Assembly (NCBI GenBank): GCA_021463505.1
Contig: JAJTYR010000036.1
Coordinates: 1 to 36,070 of the forward strand
DNA from: Burkholderiaceae bacterium
GTDB taxonomy: Bacteria; Pseudomonadota; Gammaproteobacteria; Burkholderiales; Burkholderiaceae_E
Length of the DNA stretch: 36,070 nucleotides
Direction of reading: 5' to 3'
Shown: piece after piece, positions 29,530 to 36,070 of the stretch
Layout: every line of letters begins with the position of its first letter
Numbering within the stretch: position 1 is the first letter of the stretch
Notes under the pieces: model-generated
What the model saw: the letters and a program-made list of their open reading frames with translations, nothing else
Databases searched by the model: none
What the model was told of the DNA's origin: nothing
Program-made: the position numbers and the translations under genes

Positions 29530-30129
29530 ATGCTTCCTCCGTTCGTCAAGTGGCTGATCATCGCCAACTTCGCGGCTTTCTTCGCGCAGGGTGCGTTCGG
29601 CGCGTTGTTGATCGAGTGGTTCGCGCTGTGGCCCGGCGATCCGGTCGCGTTGTGGTCGATGCCCTGGACGCTGGTGACCTACGGGTTCCTGCACGCCGGC
29701 CTCACGCATCTGCTGTTCAACATGTTCGCGCTGTGGATGTTCGGCGCCGACCTCGAACGGGTCTGGGGCGCCGCGCGCCTGGCACTCGGCTACTTCGGCG
29801 GTGTCGTGATCGGCGCGCTCGCGCAGGTTGTCGTGGTCGTCGCGTTCGGTGTCCCGGGCGTGCCGGTGATCGGTGCCTCTGCCGGTGTGTTCGCGATGCT
29901 CGCCGGCTACGCGATCGTCTTTCCGAACCGTACCGTGATGCTGCTGATTCCGCCGATTCCGCTGCCGGCGCGCGTCTTCGTGCTGCTGTACGGTGGGCTC
30001 GAACTGGTGCTCGGCGTCACCGGCACCGCCACCGGGGTGGCGCATTTCGCGCACCTGGGCGGATTGGCCGGCGGCTGGATCGCGTATCGCTACGGCGGGC
30101 GCCTGTCGGGCCGCTGGCGCGGCCGGTGA
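29530..30129 (+). CDS. Rhomboid-family intramembrane serine protease
   Basis: Rhomboids cut membrane proteins within their transmembrane segments. The 199 residues have about six helices. The family residues are present: HLLFNMFALWMFG with His60 and Asn64 that stabilise the oxyanion; the nucleophile Ser117 in GASAGVFAML (Ala follows Ser where Gly is more usual); and His175 in AHFAHLGGLAGG. The dyad is thus intact and the protein probably active. ATG at 29530 (MLPPFVKWLIIANF) starts directly before helix 1. Its TGA overlaps the ATG of the next gene by one base, so the two are coupled. No soluble domain is attached, and the substrate is unknown. Confidence 0.9.
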   Translation: MLPPFVKWLIIANFAAFFAQGAFGALLIEWFALWPGDPVALWSMPWTLVTYGFLHAGLTHLLFNMFALWMFGADLERVWGAARLALGYFGGVVIGALAQVVVVVAFGVPGVPVIGASAGVFAMLAGYAIVFPNRTVMLLIPPIPLPARVFVLLYGGLELVLGVTGTATGVAHFAHLGGLAGGWIAYRYGGRLSGRWRGR

Positions 30130-31175
30130 TGAGTGGCGGGCGCCCGGGCCTGCTCGCGGGGCTCGACGATCTGTCGCCGGCGTACTTCGCGCTGGTGATG
30201 GCGACCGGCATCGTCTCGCTCGCATCGCAGCAGCTCGGCCTGCAGGTGGTCGCGGCCGTGCTGTTCGGCCTGAATGCGCTCGCGTGGATCGTGCTGTGGG
30301 TGCTCAGCGTTCTGCGGATGCTGCGCCATCGACGGCGCTTCTTCGGCGATCTCGTCGATCACCTGCGCGGGCCGGGCTTCTTCACCACGGTTGCCGGCAC
30401 TGCGGTGCTCGGCAGCCAGTGCGCGCTGCTGGCGAACGCGTACCGGGTTGCGGTGGCATTGTGGGTGCTCGCCCTGATCCTGTGGGTGGGCCTCACCTAC
30501 ACGGTGTTCACCGCCTTCACCATCAAGGAGGTCAAGCCGACGCTGGACCGCGGCATCACCGGCGGCTGGCTGCTCGCGGTGGTCGCCACGCAGTCGATCG
30601 CGGTGCTCAGCGCGCTGCTCGCGACCCACATCGAGCAGCCGTGGAAACTCGAGCTGAACTTCTTCGCGCTGTCGATGTGGCTGTGGGGTGGCATGCTCTA
30701 CATCTGGATGATGTCGCTGATTTTCTATCGCTACACCTTCTTCCCGTTCTCGCCGGGCGATCTCGCACCGCCGTACTGGATCAACATGGGGGCGATGGCA
30801 ATCTCCACGCTCGCCGGCTCGCTGCTGATCGTCAACGCGCCCGACGCGCCGTTCCTGCGTTCGCTGCTGCCGTTCCTGAAGGGCTTCACCGTCTTCTACT
30901 GGGCCACCGGTACCTGGTGGATCCCGATGCTGCTGGTCCTGGGCGTCTGGCGTTACGTCTACAAGCGCTTCCCGCTGCGCTACGACCCGCTGTACTGGGG
31001 CGCGGTGTTTCCGCTCGGGATGTACGCGGCGAGCACGCACGAGATGGCACGCGCGATGGGGTTCGATTTCCTGGGCTTCCTGCCGCCGGTGTTTCTCGGC
31101 GTGGCATTGCTCGCGTGGTCGGCGGCGTTCGTCGGCCTGTTGCGCCGTCTGGCGAAGATCGCGCGGCCTGTATGA
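30129..31175 (+). CDS. TDT/SLAC1-family (TehA-like) membrane transporter
   Basis: A 348-residue inner-membrane protein with about ten helices, of the tellurite-resistance/dicarboxylate transporter (TDT) family that includes E. coli TehA and the plant anion channel SLAC1. Recognisable parts are LSPAYFALVMATGIVSLASQQLG at the start, the motif RGPGFFTTVAGTAVLGSQ near 80-97, and a helix pair around FLKGFTVFYWATGTWWIPML near residue 250. The ATG at 30129 overlaps the rhomboid stop (TGATG), so translation is likely coupled. Anions or dicarboxylates are the family's cargo; a role in tellurite resistance cannot be assumed. The stop codon lies inside the TATGAT -10-like element of the next gene. Confidence 0.82.
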   Translation: MSGGRPGLLAGLDDLSPAYFALVMATGIVSLASQQLGLQVVAAVLFGLNALAWIVLWVLSVLRMLRHRRRFFGDLVDHLRGPGFFTTVAGTAVLGSQCALLANAYRVAVALWVLALILWVGLTYTVFTAFTIKEVKPTLDRGITGGWLLAVVATQSIAVLSALLATHIEQPWKLELNFFALSMWLWGGMLYIWMMSLIFYRYTFFPFSPGDLAPPYWINMGAMAISTLAGSLLIVNAPDAPFLRSLLPFLKGFTVFYWATGTWWIPMLLVLGVWRYVYKRFPLRYDPLYWGAVFPLGMYAASTHEMARAMGFDFLGFLPPVFLGVALLAWSAAFVGLLRRLAKIARPV

Positions 31176-31176
31176 T
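31171..31176 (+). promoter_or_regulatory. Candidate -10 TATGAT before the HAD gene
   Basis: TATGAT overlaps the stop codon of the TDT gene, 33 bases before the HAD ATG at 31209. Position fits a short leader. No convincing -35 was seen. Confidence 0.3.
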
Positions 31177-31208
31177 GGGCCGCATGCCGTCACCTCGTGG
31201 AAAGATCG

Positions 31209-31937
31209 ATGCACGCCGGCCGCCCGAATGACACGCACGCTTCCGGAGCCCCGGCCGGCCGCAGCGGCGGGCTTCGGTTCGATGCCCTGCTGCTCGACTT
31301 CGGCAACGTGATCTCGATCTCGGTCTTCGAGCGACAGCGCGAGAACGAGGCGGTTCTCGGCCTGGCGCCGGGTACGCTCGACTGGCGCGGCCCGATCGAC
31401 CCGGACGGCGATTCCCTGTGGCAGAAGATGACCGCCGGTGCCTTGAGCGAGCGCGACTACTGGGCGCTGCGCGCGGCCGAAGTCGGACGCATGCTGGGCC
31501 ACGATGCGTGGACGCCGCTGGACTTCCACAGGGCGATTCGCGGCACGGACCCGAATCGGATCGTGCGCGAGGCGGCGCGGCGCACGGTCCGGGCGGCGCG
31601 TGCCGCCGGCCTGCGCGTGGGCGTGGTTTCGAACGAACTCGAACTGTTCTGGGGGCGCGATTTCATGGATCGGCTCGATCTGCTGCGCGAGGTCGACGTG
31701 CTGGTCGACGCCACGCACAGCGGCGTGCTCAAACCCGATCCGCGTGCCTACCGCACTGCGCTCGGGGCGCTCGGTGTGGCTGCGCAGCGCGCGCTGTTCG
31801 TCGACGACCAGTCACGCAACGTCGAGGGTGCGCGTGCGGCGGGCCTGGATGCAGTCTTCTTCGACATCGCGGACGCCGAAGGCAGCTTCGCGCGTGTGCG
31901 TGCCCGGCTCGGCATCGACGATCGCGCGTTCGCGTGA
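31209..31937 (+). CDS. HAD-superfamily hydrolase, YihX-like
   Basis: A 242-residue cytoplasmic HAD phosphatase. Motif I is LLLDFGNVIS with nucleophile Asp30; the usual second Asp is Gly, as in YihX and related HAD-IA enzymes. Motif II is VGVVSNE, motif III the Lys in SGVLKPDPRAY, and motif IV LFVDDQSRNVEGARAAGL. The cap is small and helical (residues ~45-110). YihX-like enzymes dephosphorylate sugar phosphates such as glucose-1-phosphate, but substrate here is open. ATG at 31209 with GGAAAGA just upstream is preferred to GTG at 31197. The first ~22 residues are a polar extension. It ends three bases before the convergent ttcA stop. Confidence 0.85.
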   Translation: MHAGRPNDTHASGAPAGRSGGLRFDALLLDFGNVISISVFERQRENEAVLGLAPGTLDWRGPIDPDGDSLWQKMTAGALSERDYWALRAAEVGRMLGHDAWTPLDFHRAIRGTDPNRIVREAARRTVRAARAAGLRVGVVSNELELFWGRDFMDRLDLLREVDVLVDATHSGVLKPDPRAYRTALGALGVAAQRALFVDDQSRNVEGARAAGLDAVFFDIADAEGSFARVRARLGIDDRAFA

Positions 31938-31940
31938 TTC

Positions 31941-32846
31941 TCAGGGCGGGTCGCGATCGGGCGGCCGGACAGGCGCATCGAGCGCCGGATCGGCGTCGAA
32001 CGCGATGTCGCCGCCGGGCATCGGCTCGCCGGTGGCGCGCAGGCCCGCGAAGTCGAAGCGCTCGCGGTCCATCAGGTGCGAAGGCGTGAGGCGGCCGAGC
32101 GCCGCGAACGCGTTCTCGACGCGCCCGGGAAAGCGCCGCTCCCAGTCGCGCAGCAGCTGCTTGATCTCGCGGCGCTTGAGGTTTTCCTGCGAGCCGCACA
32201 GGTTGCACGGGATGATCGGGAACTCGCGCCACTGCGCAAACCCGGCGAGATCTTCCTCCTTCGCGTAGGCGAGCGGCCTGATCACGATGTGCCGGCCGTC
32301 GTCGGAGACGAGCTTGGGCGGCATCGCCTCGAGCTTGCCGCCGAAGAACAGGTTCAGGAAGAAGGTCTCGAGGATGTCGTCGCGATGGTGGCCCAGTGCG
32401 ATCTTCGTCGCGCCGAGCTCGTCGGCCACGCGATACAGGATGCCGCGGCGCAGCCGCGAGCACAGCGAGCACAGCGTGCGCCCCTGCGCAATCACCCGGG
32501 TGACGATCGAATAGGTGTCCTGGTTCTCGACGTGGAAGGGCACCCCGCGCGACGCGAGGTAGCGCGGCAGCACGTCGGCCGGAAACCCCGGCTGCTTCTG
32601 GTCGAGGTTGACCGCGACGAGGTCGAAGGCCACCGGGGCGCGGCTGCGCAGCGTGATCAGCAGGTCGAGCAGCGCGTGGCTGTCCTTGCCGCCGGACAGG
32701 CAGACCATCACCCGGTCGCCGGCCTCGATCATCCCGAAGTCGGCGATCGCCTGCCCGGCCTGGCGCAGCAGCCGCTTGTGCAGCTTGTTGCGCTCGTAGG
32801 CGAGCTTTTCCTCGCGGCGCGTGGCCGGCGGGTCGATCGCGTTCAC
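31941..32846 (-). CDS. ttcA: tRNA 2-thiocytidine biosynthesis protein TtcA
   Basis: TtcA puts sulfur on cytidine 32 of some tRNAs, using ATP and an iron-sulfur cluster. The 301 residues show the PP-loop SGGKDS at 51-56 and two CxxC pairs, Cys126/Cys129 ([11 protein letters not shown]) and Cys214/Cys217 ([13 protein letters not shown]), which bind the cluster. [21 protein letters not shown] near 15-34 is typical of the family start. The start is GTG at 32846, which overlaps the folB stop as GTGA, so translation is coupled. The C-terminal ~30 residues are Asp/Pro-rich and dispensable-looking. The order pteridine reductase - folB - ttcA agrees with what I recall for Burkholderiales. Confidence 0.95.
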   Translation of the reverse strand: MNAIDPPATRREEKLAYERNKLHKRLLRQAGQAIADFGMIEAGDRVMVCLSGGKDSHALLDLLITLRSRAPVAFDLVAVNLDQKQPGFPADVLPRYLASRGVPFHVENQDTYSIVTRVIAQGRTLCSLCSRLRRGILYRVADELGATKIALGHHRDDILETFFLNLFFGGKLEAMPPKLVSDDGRHIVIRPLAYAKEEDLAGFAQWREFPIIPCNLCGSQENLKRREIKQLLRDWERRFPGRVENAFAALGRLTPSHLMDRERFDFAGLRATGEPMPGGDIAFDADPALDAPVRPPDRDPP

Positions 32847-33217
32847 GGATGCCTCCAGACCTCGACGCGCACCGCGCGCGCGCGCGGCAGCGGTTGCGGC
32901 TTGGTGACCGACACCTTCAGTGCGCGCAGGCCGGGCAGTCGCGCGAGGTCGTCGGCGAGCTCGGCGCACAGCGTCTCGACCAGCTTGAAGCGGCGCTCGG
33001 CGACGATGCGCTCGACCGTCTCGACGACGCGTTCGTAGTTGACCGTCTCCGACAGCGTGTCGCGGCGCGAGATCTTCGCCGCGTGCGGCACGTACAGCTC
33101 GACCTCGATCACCACCGGTCGGCGCCGTGCCTGCTCGCGCTCGTACACGCCCAGGAAGCAGTCGATCTCGATCCCTTCGACGAGAATGCGGTAACAGTCG
33201 TGGAACGTGTCCTGCAT
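32843..33217 (-). CDS. folB: Dihydroneopterin aldolase FolB
   Basis: FolB cleaves 7,8-dihydroneopterin to 6-hydroxymethyl-dihydropterin and glycolaldehyde in folate synthesis. The 124-residue length is right. Family signatures are [28 protein letters not shown] (in parts, residues ~15-42), the substrate-binding [30 protein letters not shown], and the catalytic Lys in [10 protein letters not shown]. The ATG at 33217 is used. It lies 32 bases after the pteridine reductase stop and overlaps ttcA by 4 bases. The three minus-strand genes probably form one transcript. Confidence 0.95.
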   Translation of the reverse strand: MQDTFHDCYRILVEGIEIDCFLGVYEREQARRRPVVIEVELYVPHAAKISRRDTLSETVNYERVVETVERIVAERRFKLVETLCAELADDLARLPGLRALKVSVTKPQPLPRARAVRVEVWRHP

Positions 33218-33249
33218 GATGGACCGGTGCGAAAGGTGCCGCGCCCGGT

Positions 33250-34008
33250 TCAGCGCGGCTCGACCCAGTGCGAGACCAGGCTGGCGCCGCCGTCGACGTT
33301 CAGCACGTGGCCGGTGACGTAGTCGTTGCCGAACAGCAGGAACTCGACGGCGCGGGCGACGTCGTGACCGGTGCCGAGCCGGCCCAGCGGAATGGCAGCC
33401 TCGCCGGCGCGGCGCTCGCGATCGGTGAACACCGGTTGTTCGGGCCAGTCGAGCGAGCCCGGGGCGACCGCGTTCACGCGCACCTGCGGCGCCAGTTCGA
33501 GCGCGTGAGCCCGGGTGAGCGCGACGATGCCCGCCTTGGCGGCGGTGTACACCGAAAACTGCGGCAGCGGGCGTTCGGTGTGCACGTCGCAGAGGTTGAC
33601 GATCGCGCCGCCACGCAGGCGCAACCACGGTGCCGCCGCCTGCGTGGCGAACAGCGCCGCCTTCAGGCTGCCGTCGACCAGTTCCGACCACTGCCGCTCA
33701 TCGACGCTGCCCAGCGGAGTGCGGTAGAAGCTCGATGCGTTGTTGACGAGCGCGTCGAGGCGGTTCTTCCAGTGCGCCGCTTCGTCGACCACGCGGGCGC
33801 ATGCGTGCGCACTGGAGAGATCGGCAGCGATCGCCAGCGCCGAGTCGGCGCGTGACCGGTTCAGCGACGCGGCCAGCTGCCGGGCGTCGTCGGCCGAGTG
33901 CCGGTAGTGCAGCACGACGCTGCATCCCAGCGCGTGCAGGTGGCGTGCGATCCCGGCGCCGATGCGTCGGGCCGCGCCGGTGACGAGGACGACGCAGTCC
34001 GTTTCCAT
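33250..34008 (-). CDS. Pteridine reductase-type SDR
   Basis: A 252-residue short-chain dehydrogenase, NADPH-dependent by its Arg-rich nucleotide loop (TGAARRIG, residues 10-17). The active site is that of pteridine reductases (PTR1): the usual catalytic Ser is Asp141 in LCDVHTERP, thirteen residues before Tyr154 in VYTAAK with Lys158, the same Asp-Tyr spacing as in PTR1. NNAS at 89-92 is the standard SDR motif. Such enzymes reduce dihydrofolate, dihydrobiopterin or dihydromonapterin. Position directly before folB supports a pterin role. The ATG at 34008 is the start; no clear ribosome site. An ordinary 3-oxoacyl-ACP reductase is excluded by the Asp. Confidence 0.88.
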   Translation of the reverse strand: METDCVVLVTGAARRIGAGIARHLHALGCSVVLHYRHSADDARQLAASLNRSRADSALAIAADLSSAHACARVVDEAAHWKNRLDALVNNASSFYRTPLGSVDERQWSELVDGSLKAALFATQAAAPWLRLRGGAIVNLCDVHTERPLPQFSVYTAAKAGIVALTRAHALELAPQVRVNAVAPGSLDWPEQPVFTDRERRAGEAAIPLGRLGTGHDVARAVEFLLFGNDYVTGHVLNVDGGASLVSHWVEPR

Positions 34009-34082
34009 CTGGAGGTCAATGAAGGGGTCAGGCGAAGCGTCGGCAGTTTAATGCATTGCATCCGGGTGGCTGGCCGGACTGG

Positions 34083-34088
34083 TACGAT
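34083..34088 (+). promoter_or_regulatory. Candidate -10 TACGAT before the acyltransferase gene
   Basis: TACGAT is 65 bases before the ATG at 34153 in the 144-base divergent gap 34009-34152. TTGCAT at 34056-34061 could be a -35, but the 21-base spacer is too long to be convincing. An imperfect CCCGGG-rich palindrome follows near 34100, in what would be the leader. Confidence 0.3.
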
Positions 34089-34152
34089 CGCCGCATCGCC
34101 CCGGGATCCCCGGGCGCACCACCGCTATCCCCATTTCACCGCACCGGCGAGT

Positions 34153-35112
34153 ATGTTGAGCTTCCTGCCACCGATCGCGCGCGGCGTCGTGGCGTTCCTG
34201 ATGCTGACGGCGAACACGCTGTTCTGGTGCCTGCTGCTGTTCGCGCTGGCGCTGGTGAAGCTGGCGCTGCCGTTCGCGCCGGTGCGCGCCGCGATCGACC
34301 CGCTGCTCAACGGTGTTGCCACGCGCTGGATTGCCGGCAACAGCGGCTGGATGCGGCTGACCCAGCGCACCGTCTGGGATGTCGCGGGGCTCGAGGGCTT
34401 CGCCTGGCGCGGCTGGTACATGGTCTGCGCGAACCACCAGGCCTGGGTCGACATCTTCGTGCTGCAGCACCTGTTGAACCGGCGCATCCCGCTGCTCAAG
34501 TTCTTCCTGAAGCGCGAGCTGATCTACGTGCCGATCATGGGGCTGGCGTGGTGGGCGCTGGACTTCCCGTTCATGCGCAGGCACTCCGAACAGTACCTGA
34601 GGAAGCACCCCGAAAAGCGCATGGAAGACCTCGAGACGACACGGCGTGCCTGCGCGAAGTTCGCGCTCGTGCCCACCAGCGTGATGAACTTCGTCGAAGG
34701 CACGCGCTTCACCGCCGCGAAACACGCGGCGCAGCGCTCGCCGTACCGCCATCTGCTCAAACCGAAGGCCGGCGCACTCGCGCTGTCGCTGGCCGCGCTG
34801 GGCGACAGGTTCGATTCGATGATCGACGTGACGATCGTCTACCCGGGCGGCGTGCCCACGTTCTGGGAGTTCCTGCGCGGTGACGTCGCGCGCATCGTCG
34901 TGCGTGTCGAGCGCCATCCGATTCCGGCGGGCTTCGCGAGTGGCGACTTCATGGGCGATTCGAAGCTGCGCAAACGGGTGCAGGCGTGGCTGCACGAGAT
35001 CTGGGAACGCAAGGATCACCGCGTCGGCGAACTGCTGGCGGCCGCCGGCTCGCCGGGTGCGCACGACGCGGCGTCATCCCCGGGAGCGTCGGGGCGTGGC
35101 GAGCGCCGATAG
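34153..35112 (+). CDS. PlsC-type 1-acyl-glycerol-3-phosphate acyltransferase (YihG-like)
   Basis: A 319-residue membrane-associated acyltransferase that adds a fatty acyl chain to lysophosphatidate or a similar acceptor. An N-terminal helix pair (LMLTANTLFWCLLLFALALVKL) precedes the catalytic HX4D, His95 to Asp100 in NHQAWVD. FFLKRELIYVPIMG and the acceptor motif FVEGTRF (Glu182-Gly-Thr-Arg) follow. The order and the long spacing fit the YihG subgroup of PlsC-like proteins, which favours polyunsaturated or special acyl groups in other bacteria; substrate here is inferred. The ATG at 34153 begins MLSFLPPIARG. The tail is Ala/Gly/Ser-rich. Its stop overlaps the next gene by 17 bases. Confidence 0.88.
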   Translation: MLSFLPPIARGVVAFLMLTANTLFWCLLLFALALVKLALPFAPVRAAIDPLLNGVATRWIAGNSGWMRLTQRTVWDVAGLEGFAWRGWYMVCANHQAWVDIFVLQHLLNRRIPLLKFFLKRELIYVPIMGLAWWALDFPFMRRHSEQYLRKHPEKRMEDLETTRRACAKFALVPTSVMNFVEGTRFTAAKHAAQRSPYRHLLKPKAGALALSLAALGDRFDSMIDVTIVYPGGVPTFWEFLRGDVARIVVRVERHPIPAGFASGDFMGDSKLRKRVQAWLHEIWERKDHRVGELLAAAGSPGAHDAASSPGASGRGERR

Positions 35113-36070
35113 CCTGCCAGCGCCGGCGGCAGCGGCCGCACAGGCCTCGCGCGAACTGGCGGGGCGCATCGCCGGTGCGATTGGCCGCGCTGGCGGCTGG
35201 ATCGGCTTCGATCGCTACATGTCGATGGCGTTGTACGAGCCGGCGCTCGGTTACTACGCCGGCGGCAGCCGCCAGTTCGGTGCCGATGGCGACTTCGTGA
35301 CCGCGCCCGAATTGTCGCCGCTGTTCGGGCAGTGCCTGGCGGCGCAGAGTGCGCACTGGTTCGATGCGGCGCCGGCGACGATCGTCGAGTTCGGCGCCGG
35401 CTCGGGGGTGCTGGCCGCGCAACTGCTCGCCTCGCTCGATGCGCTCGGGGCCACGCCCGAGCGCTACCGCATCGTCGAACTCTCGGCGCCGCTGCGTGTG
35501 CGCCAGCGCGAGACGCTGACGGCGCGCGTGCCGACCCTCGCCGGTCGCGTCGAGTGGCTCGATGCGCTGCCCGAGCGGATCGAAGGGGTCGTGGTGGCCA
35601 ACGAGGTGCTCGACGCGATGCCGGTGCGACTGTTTCGCTGGCGCGAAGGCGTGGTGTTCGAACGCGGCGTGACCTGCGTGTCCGGGGACGGGGGCTTCGC
35701 GTTTGCCGACCGGCTCGCCGACGACGCCTTCGCCGCCAGCGTGTCGGCCGTCGCCCACGACGCCTGGCCGACACCCCACGCCCTGCCCGAGCACGGCCGC
35801 CTCATCCCCGCCCTGGCCGAGCTGGCCTACCGCATGCAAGACCGGCACCCCGGCGCCGGGTCCGCCCAGGTGCGCGTCCCGTACGCCACCGCCGTCGGCC
35901 TGCTCGACGAACGAGACGCCGAGGCCGTCCTCGGCGCCGCGCTGGACCTCGGCGTGCTCGACGAAGACACGCCCCACGAGGCCGTGCAGTTCTTCCACCA
36001 GCTCCTCCAGGAGTACTTCGCCGCGCGCCGCCTGGCCGCCGCGCCCGAGCCCGAACGCGTCCGCGCCCCG
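35096..36070 (+). CDS. MidA/DUF185 methyltransferase start joined in frame to a NACHT-type tail, runs off the edge
   Basis: The frame is open for 325 codons to the window end. Residues 1-~208 match the MidA/NDUFAF7 (DUF185) methyltransferase: IGFDRYMSMALYEPALGYYA near 36-55, GDFVTAPELSPLFGQCLA near 65-82, the SAM loop EFGAGSGVLAAQLL at 98-111, and VVVANEVLDAMPVRLF near 165-180. MidA methylates an arginine of complex I subunits. From about residue 215 the family's second half (with its LIDYGYP motif) is missing. Instead comes PEHGRLIPALAELAYRMQD near 231-249, LLDERDAEAVLGAALDLGVL and FFHQLLQEYFAARRL (299-313), the conserved C-terminal signature of NACHT NTPases. Codon use shifts to mostly C-ending codons at the same place. 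Start is GTG at 35096, overlapping the acyltransferase gene by 17 bases. Chimera or recombinant; see findings. Confidence 0.75.
   Translation, partial: MASADSLPAPAAAAAQASRELAGRIAGAIGRAGGWIGFDRYMSMALYEPALGYYAGGSRQFGADGDFVTAPELSPLFGQCLAAQSAHWFDAAPATIVEFGAGSGVLAAQLLASLDALGATPERYRIVELSAPLRVRQRETLTARVPTLAGRVEWLDALPERIEGVVVANEVLDAMPVRLFRWREGVVFERGVTCVSGDGGFAFADRLADDAFAASVSAVAHDAWPTPHALPEHGRLIPALAELAYRMQDRHPGAGSAQVRVPYATAVGLLDERDAEAVLGAALDLGVLDEDTPHEAVQFFHQLLQEYFAARRLAAAPEPERVRAP

Noticed and set aside
34089-34125. CCCGGG palindrome as a riboswitch or operator before the acyltransferase gene
   Set aside because: Short imperfect G/C palindromes are frequent by chance at this base composition, and no known RNA motif fits.

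Overview
The window is GC-rich, gene-dense bacterial DNA with strong G/C third-position bias, very long shadow frames, many GTG/TTG starts and many 1-23 nt gene overlaps. Gene content (glmU-glmS, ttcA-folB-pteridine reductase, a PcaF-type thiolase, a DUF6279-type lipoprotein, NnrS, UbiB) and the short TACAAT/TATGAT -10 elements suggest a betaproteobacterium, probably Burkholderiales-like. This placement is inferred from gene families; no rRNA or other phylogenetic marker was found. No tRNA, rRNA, CRISPR array or complete mobile element was recognised.

Layout. 1-357: C-terminal piece of an SCO1/SenC copper chaperone whose first ~100 bases do not look like SCO. 436-2587: a YitT-type membrane protein divergent from an AmpG permease. 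2693-3895: 3-oxoadipyl-CoA-type thiolase. 3957-10021: a copper / low-oxygen / nitric-oxide group: an FNR-type site before a small heat-shock protein, a CopZ-type chaperone divergent from the CopA Cu+ ATPase, a DUF302-like protein, then a minus-strand series DUF2946 - PCuAC copper chaperone - nnrS with an NsrR-like site before nnrS. 10090-18007: an MFS_3 transporter and a tightly overlapping glycogen operon glgB-glgX-malQ without glgA or glgC. 18069-19839: a translationally coupled trio of two DUF1538 membrane proteins and a PII-like protein. 19947-20792: YgiD/LigB extradiol dioxygenase. 20793-21128: a non-coding mosaic after glmS. 21129-24387: glmU-glmS. 24421-29504: short lipoprotein, sodium:solute symporter, UbiB, and an unrecognised secreted Met/Pro-rich protein. 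29530-31937: rhomboid protease, TDT/SLAC1 channel, HAD phosphatase. 31941-35112: ttcA, folB, pteridine reductase, with a divergent PlsC-type acyltransferase. 35096-36070: an open-ended frame that starts as a MidA/DUF185 methyltransferase and ends as a NACHT-type NTPase tail.

How the genes work together. SCO, PCuAC, DUF2946, CopA and the CopZ-type protein form a coherent copper delivery/export set of the kind used for heme-copper oxidase maturation, and NnrS adds NO tolerance. GlgB, GlgX and MalQ cover branching, debranching and maltodextrin recycling. GlmU and GlmS make UDP-GlcNAc precursors, and AmpG recycles cell-wall muropeptides. FolB and the pteridine reductase belong to pterin/folate metabolism.

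Most worth a second look: (1) the 3' region of glmS, where the catalytic C-tail exists as the true copy, as a displaced synonymous copy ([12 protein letters not shown]-stop) resembling attTn7, and as a nearly exact inverted copy forming a long hairpin; (2) the MidA-to-NACHT switch at the right edge, an assembly chimera or a real recombination junction; (3) the DUF1538 pair with its PII-like partner; (4) the low-complexity insertion in CopA; (5) the NsrR-like and FNR-like sites.
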